The notes: generated by a model from the letters alone, not told the origin. Positions 43,522 through 53,188 are shown, numbered from the stretch's first letter. The stretch is DNA of 64,000 nucleotides from JAPWJZ01 sp041287865 (GCA_041287865.1 JBGGMV010000087.1:1-64000); one strand, 5' to 3'. Made by a program: numbers and translations.

Positions 43522-44931
43522 GTGGATATGAAGAACAACATAGTGCCGATGCAGTTGCCGGGAGCGACACTTCCCCAGCAATCACAAGGCCCCAACAGCT
43601 CACAGGGCGTACCTGCGGGCGGGTTGCTCGCGTTCCTGCAGACACTCGGCACAATCAACACCGACCAGAGCGTCGCGGAAAAAATTGCCGCCATACTGGA
43701 CGATCAGGTCCTCTCGCCTCAGGACAAGCTCAAAGCCGTCAAGGACGTGCTGCCCAACCTCGGCGCGCTGATGTCGCAAAAACATAACGCGCCTGCGACC
43801 GCGGCTGCGCCCTCGCTCACCTCCGACCTCACGGCGCAGCTGGCCGCGGGGCTGCAGGGCGACCAGGTGGTGCTGGATCAATTAACGGAAAAATTCAACG
43901 CGCTGGGCGAACAGCCCACGGACGAACAGGTCACGGCCTTCAAGAACGATGCGACGGATTTCCTGCGCAAACTGGGCTGCGACGATGCGACCATACAAAA
44001 ATATATGGTGTCGCTGGCCTCGCTCCTGGGCGAGAAAATCACGCTGGCGCAGTCGGCCGAACTGGCGATGCCCTTGCCGGGTCAAAAGCCCTCCGTCGAA
44101 TTTGCAAATAACGAACTCGGCGCGGTCGAACCTGCCGGCGGCGAAGATACGCCCGCAACACCCCAACAATTCGCGCTGCAACAACTCTCGCAGGCCGCCA
44201 AAGCGCCCGCGCAGCCGCCCATCCCGCAACAGCGCGTCGACCACGCGCCGAAATCGCTGCCCGCGTCTCCCTACGAGATCAAGGACGCGCCGCGGCAGCC
44301 GGAAGCGCCCGCACCGCAATCGCGCGCGCAAGCCGCGAACCCCGCGCTTGTCAATATCATGGCGGACGAGAACGCCAGCTTTAACGCAAACACCAACAGC
44401 TTCGGCCAGCAGGGCCAGGGCGCCTTCACCGGCACGCTGATGAAGGGCCCCGACGCCGTGCAGGCGCAGAACTTCACCAATTATATGACGCCGTCCTCCA
44501 GCACGAATGCCACCACGCAGATGGTCGCGCTGCAGATCCAGCGCAACGCCGCCGCAAAGACCGAAACCTTCACCATGCAGCTCGACCCCATGAATCTGGG
44601 CCGGCTGGAAATCAAAATGAAATTCACGCGCGACGGCGCGGTCAAGGCGCACCTGATCGCCGAGAAGCCCGAAACGCTGTCGATGCTGCAAAAAGACCAG
44701 CCGCAGATCCAGCGCTTGCTGCAACAGGCCGGCCTGGAAGTCGAAGACAACGCACTCAGCTTCGATTTGCGCCAACAGTCGCATGACCAGAACAACACAA
44801 AAGAATCTTATAACGGCGCGGGCAAGAGCCACGGCGCGTCGGCGGCAGCGGGCGTAGAAACCGCAGCGGTAAAAATTGCCGTCGAGGCGATGGGTTACAT
44901 CAGCCAGAGCGGCGTCAATATCGTGGTCTAG
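43522..44931 (+). CDS. fliK: Flagellar hook-length control protein FliK
   Basis: 469 residues. A long polar N-terminal and middle region, rich in Gln/Ala/Pro, precedes the C-terminal Flg_hook domain (about 335-430): VALQIQRNAAAKTETFTMQL, then DPMNLGRLEIKMKF and a QIQRLLQQAGLEVEDNALSF end. It measures hook length and switches export from hook to filament proteins. The start is GTG at 43522 (GAGG upstream) or ATG at 43528. flgD follows after 19 bases. Confidence 0.88.
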   Translation: MDMKNNIVPMQLPGATLPQQSQGPNSSQGVPAGGLLAFLQTLGTINTDQSVAEKIAAILDDQVLSPQDKLKAVKDVLPNLGALMSQKHNAPATAAAPSLTSDLTAQLAAGLQGDQVVLDQLTEKFNALGEQPTDEQVTAFKNDATDFLRKLGCDDATIQKYMVSLASLLGEKITLAQSAELAMPLPGQKPSVEFANNELGAVEPAGGEDTPATPQQFALQQLSQAAKAPAQPPIPQQRVDHAPKSLPASPYEIKDAPRQPEAPAPQSRAQAANPALVNIMADENASFNANTNSFGQQGQGAFTGTLMKGPDAVQAQNFTNYMTPSSSTNATTQMVALQIQRNAAAKTETFTMQLDPMNLGRLEIKMKFTRDGAVKAHLIAEKPETLSMLQKDQPQIQRLLQQAGLEVEDNALSFDLRQQSHDQNNTKESYNGAGKSHGASAAAGVETAAVKIAVEAMGYISQSGVNIVV

Positions 44932-44950
44932 GGGTTAAAGGAGATAAAAC

Positions 44951-45619
44951 ATGGCAGTCTCGGGCGTCAATAACACTGCGACACAAACACAATCACAGAC
45001 CAGCACCACCGCGCTGAACCAGGATTTCGACCAGTTCCTGCGCCTGCTGACCACGCAGTTGCAGAACCAGGACCCGCTGTCGCCGATGGATTCATCAGAA
45101 TTCACCAACCAGCTTGTGCAGTTCTCGAACGTCGAGCAATCGATCCGCACCAACAGCTTCCTTGAAAAACTTCTGACCATGCAGACGCTGAACCTGACTG
45201 CGCTCGGCGTCAGCTTCATCGGCAAGGATGTCGAAGTGGCCGGCAAATTCTTCCAGGCCGACGGCGTCAAGCCGGTGTCGATGTCTTACGACATGCCTGT
45301 CGGCGCCGACGAAGGCACGCTCAGCATTATCGACAAGGATGGCAACGTCGTCTTTACGCAGAACGCGGATATCACCGCCGGCCGCCACAACTTCACCTGG
45401 GACGGCAAGGACAGCAGCGGAAACCTCGTGCCCGCCGGAAAATACGAAATTCGCGTCGGCGCGCAAACATCGACAGATGCCGCGCTGAACGTCACGACAT
45501 TCGTGCCTGGACATGTGAACGGACTTGAAAGCGCTGAAGACGGTTCGCTGATGCTGAACGTCGACGGCAATCTGGTCAACATGACTGACGTGCGCAAAAT
45601 TTCCGAGCCGACCACTTGA
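44951..45619 (+). CDS. flgD: Flagellar hook capping protein FlgD
   Basis: 222 residues. The N-terminal signature DFDQFLRLLTTQLQNQDPLSPMDSSEFTNQLVQFS (read in parts) and the GKDVEVAGKFF strand mark FlgD. A FlgD Ig-like and Tudor-like fold follows, with DGNVVFT and FTWDGKDSSGNLVPAGKYE. It caps the growing hook and is lost when the hook is complete. AAGGAG lies nine bases before the ATG. Confidence 0.93.
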   Translation: MAVSGVNNTATQTQSQTSTTALNQDFDQFLRLLTTQLQNQDPLSPMDSSEFTNQLVQFSNVEQSIRTNSFLEKLLTMQTLNLTALGVSFIGKDVEVAGKFFQADGVKPVSMSYDMPVGADEGTLSIIDKDGNVVFTQNADITAGRHNFTWDGKDSSGNLVPAGKYEIRVGAQTSTDAALNVTTFVPGHVNGLESAEDGSLMLNVDGNLVNMTDVRKISEPTT

Positions 45620-45622
45620 AAC

Positions 45623-45638
45623 TGGCACGGGCGTTGCA
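45623..45638 (+). promoter_or_regulatory. Sigma-54 promoter of flgE
   Basis: TGGCAC-gggcg-TTGCA matches the consensus fully. It begins four bases after the flgD stop and lies 84 bases before flgE. Confidence 0.85.
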
Positions 45639-45706
45639 AGAGCACATTCAGGTTTAAAACTTCCGCCGGAAAATTCCCGGCAGCAAATTAAAAAAGGAGA
45701 CTAACA

Positions 45707-47347
45707 ATGAGCGTATTCGGTTCCCTCTTCACGGCAGCCTCGGGCCTTCAGGCGCAGAGCCAGTCCATGGGCATGATCTCCAACAACATCGCCAACGTCT
45801 CGACCGTCGGCTACAAGCGCACCGACGCGGCATTCTCCAGCCTCGTCACCAACGAAACGCGCTCGGTTCTCTACAGCCCGGGTTCGGTTCGCGTCACGCA
45901 AAACGCGCGCATCGACCAGCAGGGCATTCTGCAACAGAGCTCCTCGGCGACCGACATCGGCATGTCCGGCGACGGCTTCTTCGTCGTGAAGCGCGACCCC
46001 ACAGATCCCGACGCTGAAACGCTTTACACCCGCGCGGGCTCTTTCTCGGAAGACGCGGAAGGCATCCTGCGCAACACCGCCGGCTTCTACCTCTTCGGCT
46101 GGCCGCTCGACCAGAACGGCGCGCTGCCCGCGAACTCGGCAAACATTTCCTCGCTTGTCCCGATCGATTTCGGCACGATCGGCAACGCGGTGAATCCCAC
46201 GACCGAAGCGTCGATGTCGCTAAACCTTTCGGCATCGCAGGCCATTTCGACCTATCCGGTCAGCCCCGGCTTCACGCCCGATTTCACCCGCGACATCACT
46301 GTCTATGACAGCCTGGGCACCGAACAGGCCCTGACGCTGAACTTCAAGCACGTTGAAAGCCCGGGCGCGATTGCGGTCGGCACAGCGGATCTTTCCGGCG
46401 TCACCGGCCCGCTCAACGGTCAGCTGGGCTTCACCAACACCGACACCTTCGACATCACCGTCGGCGCAACCGGCCCCACGACCATCACGCTCGACGGCGA
46501 TATGGGCAAGCTGCTCAGCGACATCAACGCCATCGTCGACGTGAACGGCAACCAGGTCGCCTTCGCAAGCCTGGACGCCAACGGCTTCCTCACCATCAAG
46601 GGCCGCAACATCGCCGACAACGTCGACCTCGTCGACGGCTCGGGCGGCCCGCTCGCAGGCGGCCTGCAGCTGGCGCCGGCAACCTACACCCCCAACGCCA
46701 CCCCGCCGAACCTGCTCGCGGCGCCTTCCGACCCCAACAACACCGAAGGCTGGTGGCATGTTGAATTCGTCACGGCCAGCGGCACGGTTGTGTCCTCCGG
46801 CGAGATCAACTTCGACAGCAACGGCCAGCTGAACGCGACGCCCGACGGCAACGGTCAGGTGCTGAACAGCATCACCGGCATCGACTGGCTGAACGGCTCG
46901 GCGACGCAGGACATCGATTTCGACCTTGCCGACCTGACGCAGTTCTCGAGCACCTATAACGTCATCTCTTCCTCGCAGAACGGCTCGTCTCTGGGCCAAC
47001 GCACCGGCATCTCGATCGACGACGACGGTTATGTGACGGCGCAGTTCAGCAACGGCCAGAGCCAGCGCGTTTACAAGCTCTCGCTGGCGACCTTCGCCAA
47101 CGCGAATGGGCTCGACCCGCTGACCGGCAACGTCTTCCGCGAATCCGACACCTCCGGCGCCTTCAACCTGCGCGAGGCCGGCACGGGCGGCGCGGGCGAC
47201 ATCCAGGGCGGCGCTCTTGAACAGGCCAACGTCGATCTCGCCGAGGAATTCTCGAAGATGATCATCACGCAGCGCGCCTATTCGGCGAACACCAAAGTGA
47301 TTACCACGGCAGACCAGATGACGGCGGAACTGCTGCAGATCAGGTAA
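45707..47347 (+). CDS. flgE: Flagellar hook protein FlgE
   Basis: 546 residues. The conserved rod/hook N-terminus reads SVFGSLFTAASGLQAQSQSM and SNNIANVSTVGYKRTDAAF, and the C-terminus has DLAEEFSKMIITQRAYSANTK and ITTADQMTAELLQIR. The middle is the variable exposed hook domain, longer than in enteric FlgE. It assembles the flexible joint between rod and filament. AAAAGGAG precedes the ATG, and a sigma-54 promoter and a terminator make it its own unit. Confidence 0.95.
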   Translation: MSVFGSLFTAASGLQAQSQSMGMISNNIANVSTVGYKRTDAAFSSLVTNETRSVLYSPGSVRVTQNARIDQQGILQQSSSATDIGMSGDGFFVVKRDPTDPDAETLYTRAGSFSEDAEGILRNTAGFYLFGWPLDQNGALPANSANISSLVPIDFGTIGNAVNPTTEASMSLNLSASQAISTYPVSPGFTPDFTRDITVYDSLGTEQALTLNFKHVESPGAIAVGTADLSGVTGPLNGQLGFTNTDTFDITVGATGPTTITLDGDMGKLLSDINAIVDVNGNQVAFASLDANGFLTIKGRNIADNVDLVDGSGGPLAGGLQLAPATYTPNATPPNLLAAPSDPNNTEGWWHVEFVTASGTVVSSGEINFDSNGQLNATPDGNGQVLNSITGIDWLNGSATQDIDFDLADLTQFSSTYNVISSSQNGSSLGQRTGISIDDDGYVTAQFSNGQSQRVYKLSLATFANANGLDPLTGNVFRESDTSGAFNLREAGTGGAGDIQGGALEQANVDLAEEFSKMIITQRAYSANTKVITTADQMTAELLQIR

Positions 47348-47400
47348 GTCGTTATTCTAACTAAATAATTGATCCTTGAACCGAGGGTCGATTACTCCGG

Positions 47401-47431
47401 AACCCCGCTGGCAGAAGCCGGCGGGGTTTGC
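47401..47431 (+). terminator. Intrinsic terminator after flgE
   Basis: AACCCCGCTGGC and GCCGGCGGGGTT form a long hairpin around an AGAA loop, followed by a short T tract. Confidence 0.7.
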
Positions 47432-47477
47432 CGTTACGGCCTTGATTTAGGGCGCATTCTGAAGGACATTACGGGCC

Positions 47478-48986
47478 ATGGCGAACACGGCCCCACATAT
47501 AAATGATCTTTCAGCCGCGCTGCGAAACGCGCAGGCCCTTGAACAGGCCGGCAAGCGCGATGAAGCGCGCGCGGCGCTGGCGTCCATTCTTGGTTATGCC
47601 CCCGCCTGCCTGCCCGCGCTTTACAACCTCGGCCTTTTCACGGCGCAGCGGGGCGATTTCAGGGAGGCCGAAAGTTTCTTCGCGCGCGCCCACGCGGCCG
47701 CGCCGCAGGACAGCGGCGTGATGGCCAACCTCGCGATTGCGCGGGCAGAGCTGGCCGACGCGGCAGGCGCCCTCGCCCTTTCGGAAAAAATCCGCGCCGC
47801 AGCGCCGACGGCGGAAGTGCTGGTGCGCCTTGGCGGCATGTTCCGCCACGCCGGCCTGTTCGAGATGGCGCAGGATACCTTGCGCGCGGCGCTGAAAACC
47901 GACCCGTTTTTCGTGGCGGCATGGTTCGGGCTGCACCGGCTGAAAACCTTTTCGAAGGATGACGCCGATATCGCGGCGATGGAGCGCCTGCACGCCCGCG
48001 CCGCGCAGCTGCCCCCCGACGACCGCATGAAGCTTGAATTCTGCCTTGGCAAAGCTTACCTCGATGCGGGCGACGCCGCGAAGGCTTTCGCGCATTTCGC
48101 CAGCGGCAACAGCCTGAAACGCGCCACGCTGCAGGGCTTCGATATCGGCCAGTTCGAAAGCTACATCGACAACGCGATCAGGCTGTTCGACAAGGGCCTT
48201 GTGGCGCGGCTGGGCGACAAGGGAGGCGTGACGGGCACGGCGCCGATTTTCATCGTCGGCATGCCGCGCTCCGGCTCGACGCTGGCCGACCAGATCTTAT
48301 CGAGTCATCCCGACGTGACCAGCATCGGCGAAGCCAGGTGCATGGTGCAGAGCCTGCCCTTCTTCCCCAATGCCGAAGTGCCCGGCTTCTTCGCGCCGAA
48401 GCAGGCGAGCATCACGCAGCAGCTGACCGACAGCCTGACGCCGGAAAACGTCACCGCCATCGGCAAGCGCTATCTTGCCCTGTCGCAGGCGCAAGTTCCG
48501 GGCGCGAAGCGCATCGCCGACAAGATGCTATTCAATCATTTGTGGGTCGGCATGATTTTCGCCGCCATGCCCGATGCGAAGATCGTGCATTGCACCCGCG
48601 ATCCCGCCGATATCGCGCTGTCGCTCTGGCAGTTGCTCTTCCCCGCCGGCATGCCATGGGTTTACGACCAGCGCGACATTGCGCGTTATTACCTTGCCTA
48701 TAAAAAACTTATGGCGCATTGGAATGAGCTCTATCCCGGCCGGATTTTCGAGGCAAATTACGAAACAATGATTGCCAATCAGGAGACGGAAACGCGCCGA
48801 CTGCTCGATTTCTGCGGCCTGTCCTTCGATGAGAGCTGCCTGCAATTCCACCAAAACGCGCGGCAGGTAAAGACCGCCAGCGCCACGCAGGTGCGCATGC
48901 CGATTTACAAGACGTCCGTGCGCAAATGGGAAAAATACCGCGACCATCTGGGGCCCCTGCTGGAAACGCTGGAGGCCGGCGCATGA
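47478..48986 (+). CDS. TPR-sulfotransferase, tandem copy 1
   Basis: 502 residues. TPR repeats occupy about 1-235 (for example LPALYNLGLFTAQRGDFREAESFFARAH). The C-terminal half is a sulfotransferase: the 5' phosphosulfate loop IFIVGMPRSGSTLADQIL (about 256-273) and the 3' phosphate motif KIVHCTRDPADIALSLWQ (about 370-387). It would transfer sulfate from PAPS to a carbohydrate or protein. The TPR part may select the acceptor. First of three coupled paralogues between the hook and flagellin genes, so the acceptor may be a flagellin, hook or surface glycan; that is inference. No signal peptide, so cytoplasmic. Confidence 0.85.
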   Translation: MANTAPHINDLSAALRNAQALEQAGKRDEARAALASILGYAPACLPALYNLGLFTAQRGDFREAESFFARAHAAAPQDSGVMANLAIARAELADAAGALALSEKIRAAAPTAEVLVRLGGMFRHAGLFEMAQDTLRAALKTDPFFVAAWFGLHRLKTFSKDDADIAAMERLHARAAQLPPDDRMKLEFCLGKAYLDAGDAAKAFAHFASGNSLKRATLQGFDIGQFESYIDNAIRLFDKGLVARLGDKGGVTGTAPIFIVGMPRSGSTLADQILSSHPDVTSIGEARCMVQSLPFFPNAEVPGFFAPKQASITQQLTDSLTPENVTAIGKRYLALSQAQVPGAKRIADKMLFNHLWVGMIFAAMPDAKIVHCTRDPADIALSLWQLLFPAGMPWVYDQRDIARYYLAYKKLMAHWNELYPGRIFEANYETMIANQETETRRLLDFCGLSFDESCLQFHQNARQVKTASATQVRMPIYKTSVRKWEKYRDHLGPLLETLEAGA

Positions 48987-50470
48987 ACACCACGGCGGCA
49001 TTGCAGCAGGCGCAACGCTTCCGCGCCGAGGGCCGCGCCGGCGAAGCGGCGCAGATATATATCGGCATTCTCAAGGCCGATTCCTCCAACGTCGAAGCGC
49101 TGTTTCACCTTGGCGTCATGCACCACCAGCGGGGTGATCTGAGGGAGGGCGGCAAACTGCTGTCCCTTGCTGCAAAGAAGTCGCCGCGTGACGTGCGCGT
49201 GCTCTTCGCGCTTGCGTCGCTGCGGCTGGAAGAGGGGCAGCCGATATCTGCGCTGGATCTGGCCGGCCGCGCCGTAACCGCCGAACGCTCCGCGCGCGTA
49301 CTGACCCGCGCGGCAGGCATCCACGCCGAAGCGGGGCAGATGGAAGAGGCGCGCAGTCTCTACCAAGAAGCCTTAAAACTGGAGCCCGCCTCCCCCGAAG
49401 CATGGCAGGGGCTTGCAGGCGTAAAAAAATTCACTATAGATGATCCTGATTTTGCAGCACTGTCGACACTCGCGGCTTCGGTTTCACATCTTCCCACACC
49501 TCAACGCATCAAGATGGAATTCGCGCTCGGCAAGGCGCATCTGGATGCGGGGGAAGCAGATAAAGCTTTCGCCCATTACGCGATGGCCAACAACCTGCAA
49601 CGCGCGGAATTTCCGCACTACGACATCTGCAAGTTCGAGCAATATATTGACAGTGCCATTGCCCTGTTCGACGCCACGCTTGTTGACAGGCTGCGCGGCA
49701 AGGGAACGGTCAAAAACACACGCCCTGTCTTTATCGTCGGCATGCCACGCTCGGGCTCGACGCTGGCCGACCAGATATTGGCGAGTCATCCTGACGCCGC
49801 CAGTATCGGGGAGTCGCGCGCCTTGCAACGCTGCATTCCCGCGTTCGAGAACAAGGAAGTGCCCCGCTATTGCCCGCCGCATGTGCCCAGCATCACCGGG
49901 CAATTGACCTCCGGCCTGACACCAGAAAGATTGGATGGCATCGCACAGCGCTATCTGCCAGCGACCGAGCCGATGGTGCGTGGCGCCAAGCGCCTCGTCG
50001 ACAAGATGCTGTTCAACTACACCTGGGTGGGCGTCATCCTGCTTGCCCTTCCCGAAGCGAAGATCGTCCATTGCACGCGCGACCCCATGGATACGGGGCT
50101 GTCCATCTGGCAGACCTTCTTCCAGCAGCCTCTGCCCTGGGCCTATGACCAGCGCGAAACGGGGCGTTATTACCGCGCCTACAGGAAACTGATGGCGCAT
50201 TGGGAAAAACTGTTCCCGGGCGCGATGCTGGAGCTGAAGTACGAGGACATGGTGGCGGCGCAGGAAGAACAGACGCGCCGCCTGCTCGCTTTCTGCGGCC
50301 TGCCCTTCGATGAACGCTGCCTGAAATTCCACGAAAATGCGCGGCAGGTAAAAACCGCCAGCGTCGCGCAGGTGCGCCAGCCTATATATAAGGACTCGTC
50401 CGGCAAGTGGAAGAAATACAGCCAGCACCTGACCGCGCTTGCGGAAGGCCTGAACGGAGAAAGCAGATGA
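48983..50470 (+). CDS. TPR-sulfotransferase, tandem copy 2
   Basis: 495 residues from ATG 48983, overlapping the previous stop as ATGA. Same architecture: TPR helices (VEALFHLGVMHHQRGDLREG), the phosphosulfate loop VFIVGMPRSGSTLADQIL and the 3' phosphate motif KIVHCTRDPMDTGLSIWQ. The ends are also conserved (QVKTASVAQVRQPIYKDSSG). Clearly homologous to both neighbours over the whole length; the TPR half is more divergent than the catalytic half, which would fit different acceptors with one chemistry. Confidence 0.85.
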   Translation: MNTTAALQQAQRFRAEGRAGEAAQIYIGILKADSSNVEALFHLGVMHHQRGDLREGGKLLSLAAKKSPRDVRVLFALASLRLEEGQPISALDLAGRAVTAERSARVLTRAAGIHAEAGQMEEARSLYQEALKLEPASPEAWQGLAGVKKFTIDDPDFAALSTLAASVSHLPTPQRIKMEFALGKAHLDAGEADKAFAHYAMANNLQRAEFPHYDICKFEQYIDSAIALFDATLVDRLRGKGTVKNTRPVFIVGMPRSGSTLADQILASHPDAASIGESRALQRCIPAFENKEVPRYCPPHVPSITGQLTSGLTPERLDGIAQRYLPATEPMVRGAKRLVDKMLFNYTWVGVILLALPEAKIVHCTRDPMDTGLSIWQTFFQQPLPWAYDQRETGRYYRAYRKLMAHWEKLFPGAMLELKYEDMVAAQEEQTRRLLAFCGLPFDERCLKFHENARQVKTASVAQVRQPIYKDSSGKWKKYSQHLTALAEGLNGESR

Positions 50471-51960
50471 CGGCAAAACCGAACAAGATCCAGATCTCCA
50501 ACGCCCTGCGCGAGGCCGACCTGCTGTTGCAGAAAGGCGATCACGCGAAGGCCTACGGTATTTTCGAAAAGGTGCTGGCAAGCGACCCCGCGAATGTCTC
50601 GGCCGCCTATAACCTTGGCATACTCCACCATCAGAAAGGCAAGCTCGACGAAGCCGAGCGCTATTTCAACAAGGCCCTGACCGCCGCGCCGCGTGACGCC
50701 GATACCATTATCTCGCTGGCCCTTGTCGTCATCGACAAGGGCGATATCGGGCAGGCGCTCAAGCTTTCGGCGCGCGCCTGCGAGATTGAGCCTTCCGCCC
50801 GCATCCTGTCGAAGGCAGGCGGGATCGAGCGCGAGGCCGGCAACCTTGACGCCGCGCGCGCCCTGTATGAAAAGGCGATGCGGCAGGACCCGCTTTACAC
50901 GCAGGCCTATGCCGGTTACGGCGCGGTGCAGAAATTCCAGCCGGACAGCGAGCCCTTCCGCCTGCTGATGGGCGCCGCCGCGAAAGCCGGGAGCCTGCCG
51001 CCGCCCGAGCAGATGAAACTCGGCTTCATCCTCGGCAAGGCCTATCTTGACGCAGGCGATGCGGAAAAAGCCTTCGCACATTACGCCGAGGCGAACCGCC
51101 TGAAACGCGCCACCTATAAGGTTTTCAGCATCGAAAAGTTCGAAGCCTATGCCGACAGCATCATCCGGCTGTTCACGCCGGCGCTGGTGGAAAAACTGAA
51201 AGGCGCAGGCAACCCCTCGGCCCGCCCCGTTTTCATCGTCGGCATGCCGCGCTCGGGCTCGACGCTGACCGACCAGATCGTCTCAAGCCACCCGCAGGCC
51301 GCCAGCATGGGCGAAATGAACTTCCTGCAGCACAGCATCCCCGTCTTCCCCAATGCCGATGTGCCGGATTACTTTTCCGCGAACATCCCCAACGTAAACG
51401 CGGAGCTTGTCACGCTCCTGTCGCCCGCAATGCTGCAGGACATCGCGAAAAAATATCTTGCGGCAACGGATAAATTTGCGGGCTCCTCCGCGCGGCTGGT
51501 CGACAAGATGCTGTTCAATTACCTCTGGGTCGGGCTGATCCGCCTTGCCCTGCCGAACGCGAAGATCATCCATTGCACGCGCGATCCGATCGATATGGGT
51601 CTGTCCATCTGGCAGCTGTCCTTCCAGGGCAGCATCCCCTGGGCCTACGACCAGACCGAGATCGGACGTTATTATAAGGCCTATCGCAAAGTCATGGCGC
51701 ATTGGGAAAAACTTTTCCCGGGCGATATCTTCGAAGCGAATTACGAGACGATGGTCGTCAATCAGGAAGAAGAAACACGCCGCCTGCTGGAATTCTGCGG
51801 TCTGCCTTTCGATGAAGCCTGCCTGAACTTCCACCAGAGCACCCGCAAGGTGAGCACCGCGAGCGCAAGCCAGGTGCGCCAGCCGATCTACAAAGATTCG
51901 GTCAAAAAGTGGAAGAAATACGAAAAGCACCTGCAACCCTTGATTGACGCCGTCAACTAA
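50467..51960 (+). CDS. TPR-sulfotransferase, tandem copy 3
   Basis: 497 residues from ATG 50467, again overlapping the previous stop as ATGA. TPR helices (VSAAYNLGILHHQKGKLDEAERYF), phosphosulfate loop VFIVGMPRSGSTLTDQIV and 3' phosphate motif KIIHCTRDPIDMGLSIWQ. By eye it is closer to copy 2 than to copy 1. No terminator separates the three genes, so one transcript should carry all. A flagellin gene follows after 195 bases. PAP produced by these enzymes would be removed by CysQ (30318). Confidence 0.85.
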   Translation: MTAKPNKIQISNALREADLLLQKGDHAKAYGIFEKVLASDPANVSAAYNLGILHHQKGKLDEAERYFNKALTAAPRDADTIISLALVVIDKGDIGQALKLSARACEIEPSARILSKAGGIEREAGNLDAARALYEKAMRQDPLYTQAYAGYGAVQKFQPDSEPFRLLMGAAAKAGSLPPPEQMKLGFILGKAYLDAGDAEKAFAHYAEANRLKRATYKVFSIEKFEAYADSIIRLFTPALVEKLKGAGNPSARPVFIVGMPRSGSTLTDQIVSSHPQAASMGEMNFLQHSIPVFPNADVPDYFSANIPNVNAELVTLLSPAMLQDIAKKYLAATDKFAGSSARLVDKMLFNYLWVGLIRLALPNAKIIHCTRDPIDMGLSIWQLSFQGSIPWAYDQTEIGRYYKAYRKVMAHWEKLFPGDIFEANYETMVVNQEEETRRLLEFCGLPFDEACLNFHQSTRKVSTASASQVRQPIYKDSVKKWKKYEKHLQPLIDAVN

Positions 51961-52155
51961 ACCGGCCCAAACAGCCCTCCGGACCCTGCGGAATCCCCGC
52001 CAAACATTGATTTTATTGTTTAAAATCAGTTAATTAACAATTTACGCCCCCATATACCGTTTCTTAACCATCCCCATGAGAAGATTGGAATATGGCTGAG
52101 GGAGTATCCCTTGGTCTTCGTACATAACCGCATCAACCTAGAAAAGGAACATGCA
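51961..52155 (+). promoter_or_regulatory. Flagellin upstream region
   Basis: An AT-rich control region. TTAA occurs at 52020, 52030 and 52034, near but not at CtrA spacing, and TTAACCAT, a known CtrA half-site form, lies at 52064-52071. No sigma-54 element with correct GG-N10-GC spacing was found. AAAAGGAAC precedes the flagellin ATG. Confidence 0.35.
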
Positions 52156-52980
52156 ATGGCTGACGTAACCTTGACTGCCGCCCTCCGGACGAACCTCCTG
52201 TCCCTCCAGGGCACTCAAAAACTCCTCGATTCAACCCAGCTTCGTCTTGCAACCGGCCTGAAAGTGAACAGCGCGTTGGATAACCCCAATTCGTTCTTCG
52301 CCGCTCAATCCGTCAACAACCGCGCTTCTGACCTTGGCCGTCTGCTTGACGGCATTGGCCAGGGCATTCAGGTGCTGAAAGCGGCAGACGAAGGTATCAA
52401 GTCGCTCACGAGCTTCCTCGAGCAGGCGCAAGCTATCGCTCAAGAAGCACTGGACCAAGCCAACGCTGCTGGCGGCGCTCCTGCCGACCAGACCTCGCTG
52501 GAAGCCCAGTACACCGAAATCCGCAACCAGATCGATACGCTGGTGAACGACGCCGGTTATCGCGGTACGAACCTGCTGGATTCGGGCACGCTCGCTGTGA
52601 CCTTCAACGAAGACGCCTCGGCTACGCTGACGGTGACTGGCGTTGACTTCACGTCGGGTGGCGACCTCGCTCTGGCGCAGACCACCTTCAACGATGCTAC
52701 CGAAGCCCAGACGTCCCTTGACGAAATCTCGGCTGCTCTGGATACCGTCCGCGCGCAAGCACGTACCTTCGGTAACAACCTGAACATCATCCAAAGCCGT
52801 CAGGACTTCACGCAGAACCTGATCAACGTCCTTAAAGAAGGCGCTGACAAGCTGACCGTGGCTGACAAAAACGAGGAAGGCGCGAAACTGCTGTCTCTGC
52901 AAACGACACAGCAGCTTGGCATCACCTCGCTGTCCCTTGCTTCGCAAGCGGAACAGTCGATCCTCCGCCTCTTCGGCTAA
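52156..52980 (+). CDS. Flagellin
   Basis: 274 residues from ATG 52156 (the 15-codon upstream extension has no flagellin sequence). The D0/D1 N-terminus reads LRTNLLSLQGTQKLLDSTQLRLATGLKVN and the C-terminus ends LLSLQTTQQLGITSLSLASQAEQSILRLFG, both read in parts. The exposed middle is short, mostly D1 plus a small insertion around 150-190. It is the filament subunit, exported by the flagellar apparatus; expression is normally tuned by FlbT and FlaF, encoded next. Codon use is more T-rich than neighbours, as common in highly expressed genes. Confidence 0.95.
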   Translation: MADVTLTAALRTNLLSLQGTQKLLDSTQLRLATGLKVNSALDNPNSFFAAQSVNNRASDLGRLLDGIGQGIQVLKAADEGIKSLTSFLEQAQAIAQEALDQANAAGGAPADQTSLEAQYTEIRNQIDTLVNDAGYRGTNLLDSGTLAVTFNEDASATLTVTGVDFTSGGDLALAQTTFNDATEAQTSLDEISAALDTVRAQARTFGNNLNIIQSRQDFTQNLINVLKEGADKLTVADKNEEGAKLLSLQTTQQLGITSLSLASQAEQSILRLFG

Positions 52981-53004
52981 GGATAAGGCAAATACGAAAA
53001 AGGG

Positions 53005-53033
53005 CCGGCAGCGAAAGCTGCCGGTTCTTTTTT
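53005..53033 (+). terminator. Flagellin terminator 1
   Basis: CCGGCAGC and GCTGCCGG close a GAAA tetraloop, followed by TTCTTTTTT. Confidence 0.9.
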
Positions 53034-53050
53034 ATGGGCGGCCACTGGCC

Positions 53051-53077
53051 GCGGAGAAATCCGCCGGTTCTTTTTTT
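53051..53077 (+). terminator. Flagellin terminator 2
   Basis: GCGGA and TCCGC close a GAAA loop, followed by CGGTTCTTTTTTT. The tail resembles that of terminator 1, suggesting a duplicated element that ensures a stop after a strong gene. Confidence 0.7.
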
Positions 53078-53188
53078 GTACTCATTCCATGCCGGTTTTT
53101 AGCTGTTTTTTAACGCTTTTTGCCGATAATGGAGATATACTAGCAGGCGGAAGAATTCCGTCGTCATCAAGACCAAGGAGAGAATCTC

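Noticed and set aside
52020..52037. CtrA full box before flagellin
   Set aside because: TTAA spacing is 10 and 14 bases, not 11. Only TTAACCAT at 52064 fits a half-site.
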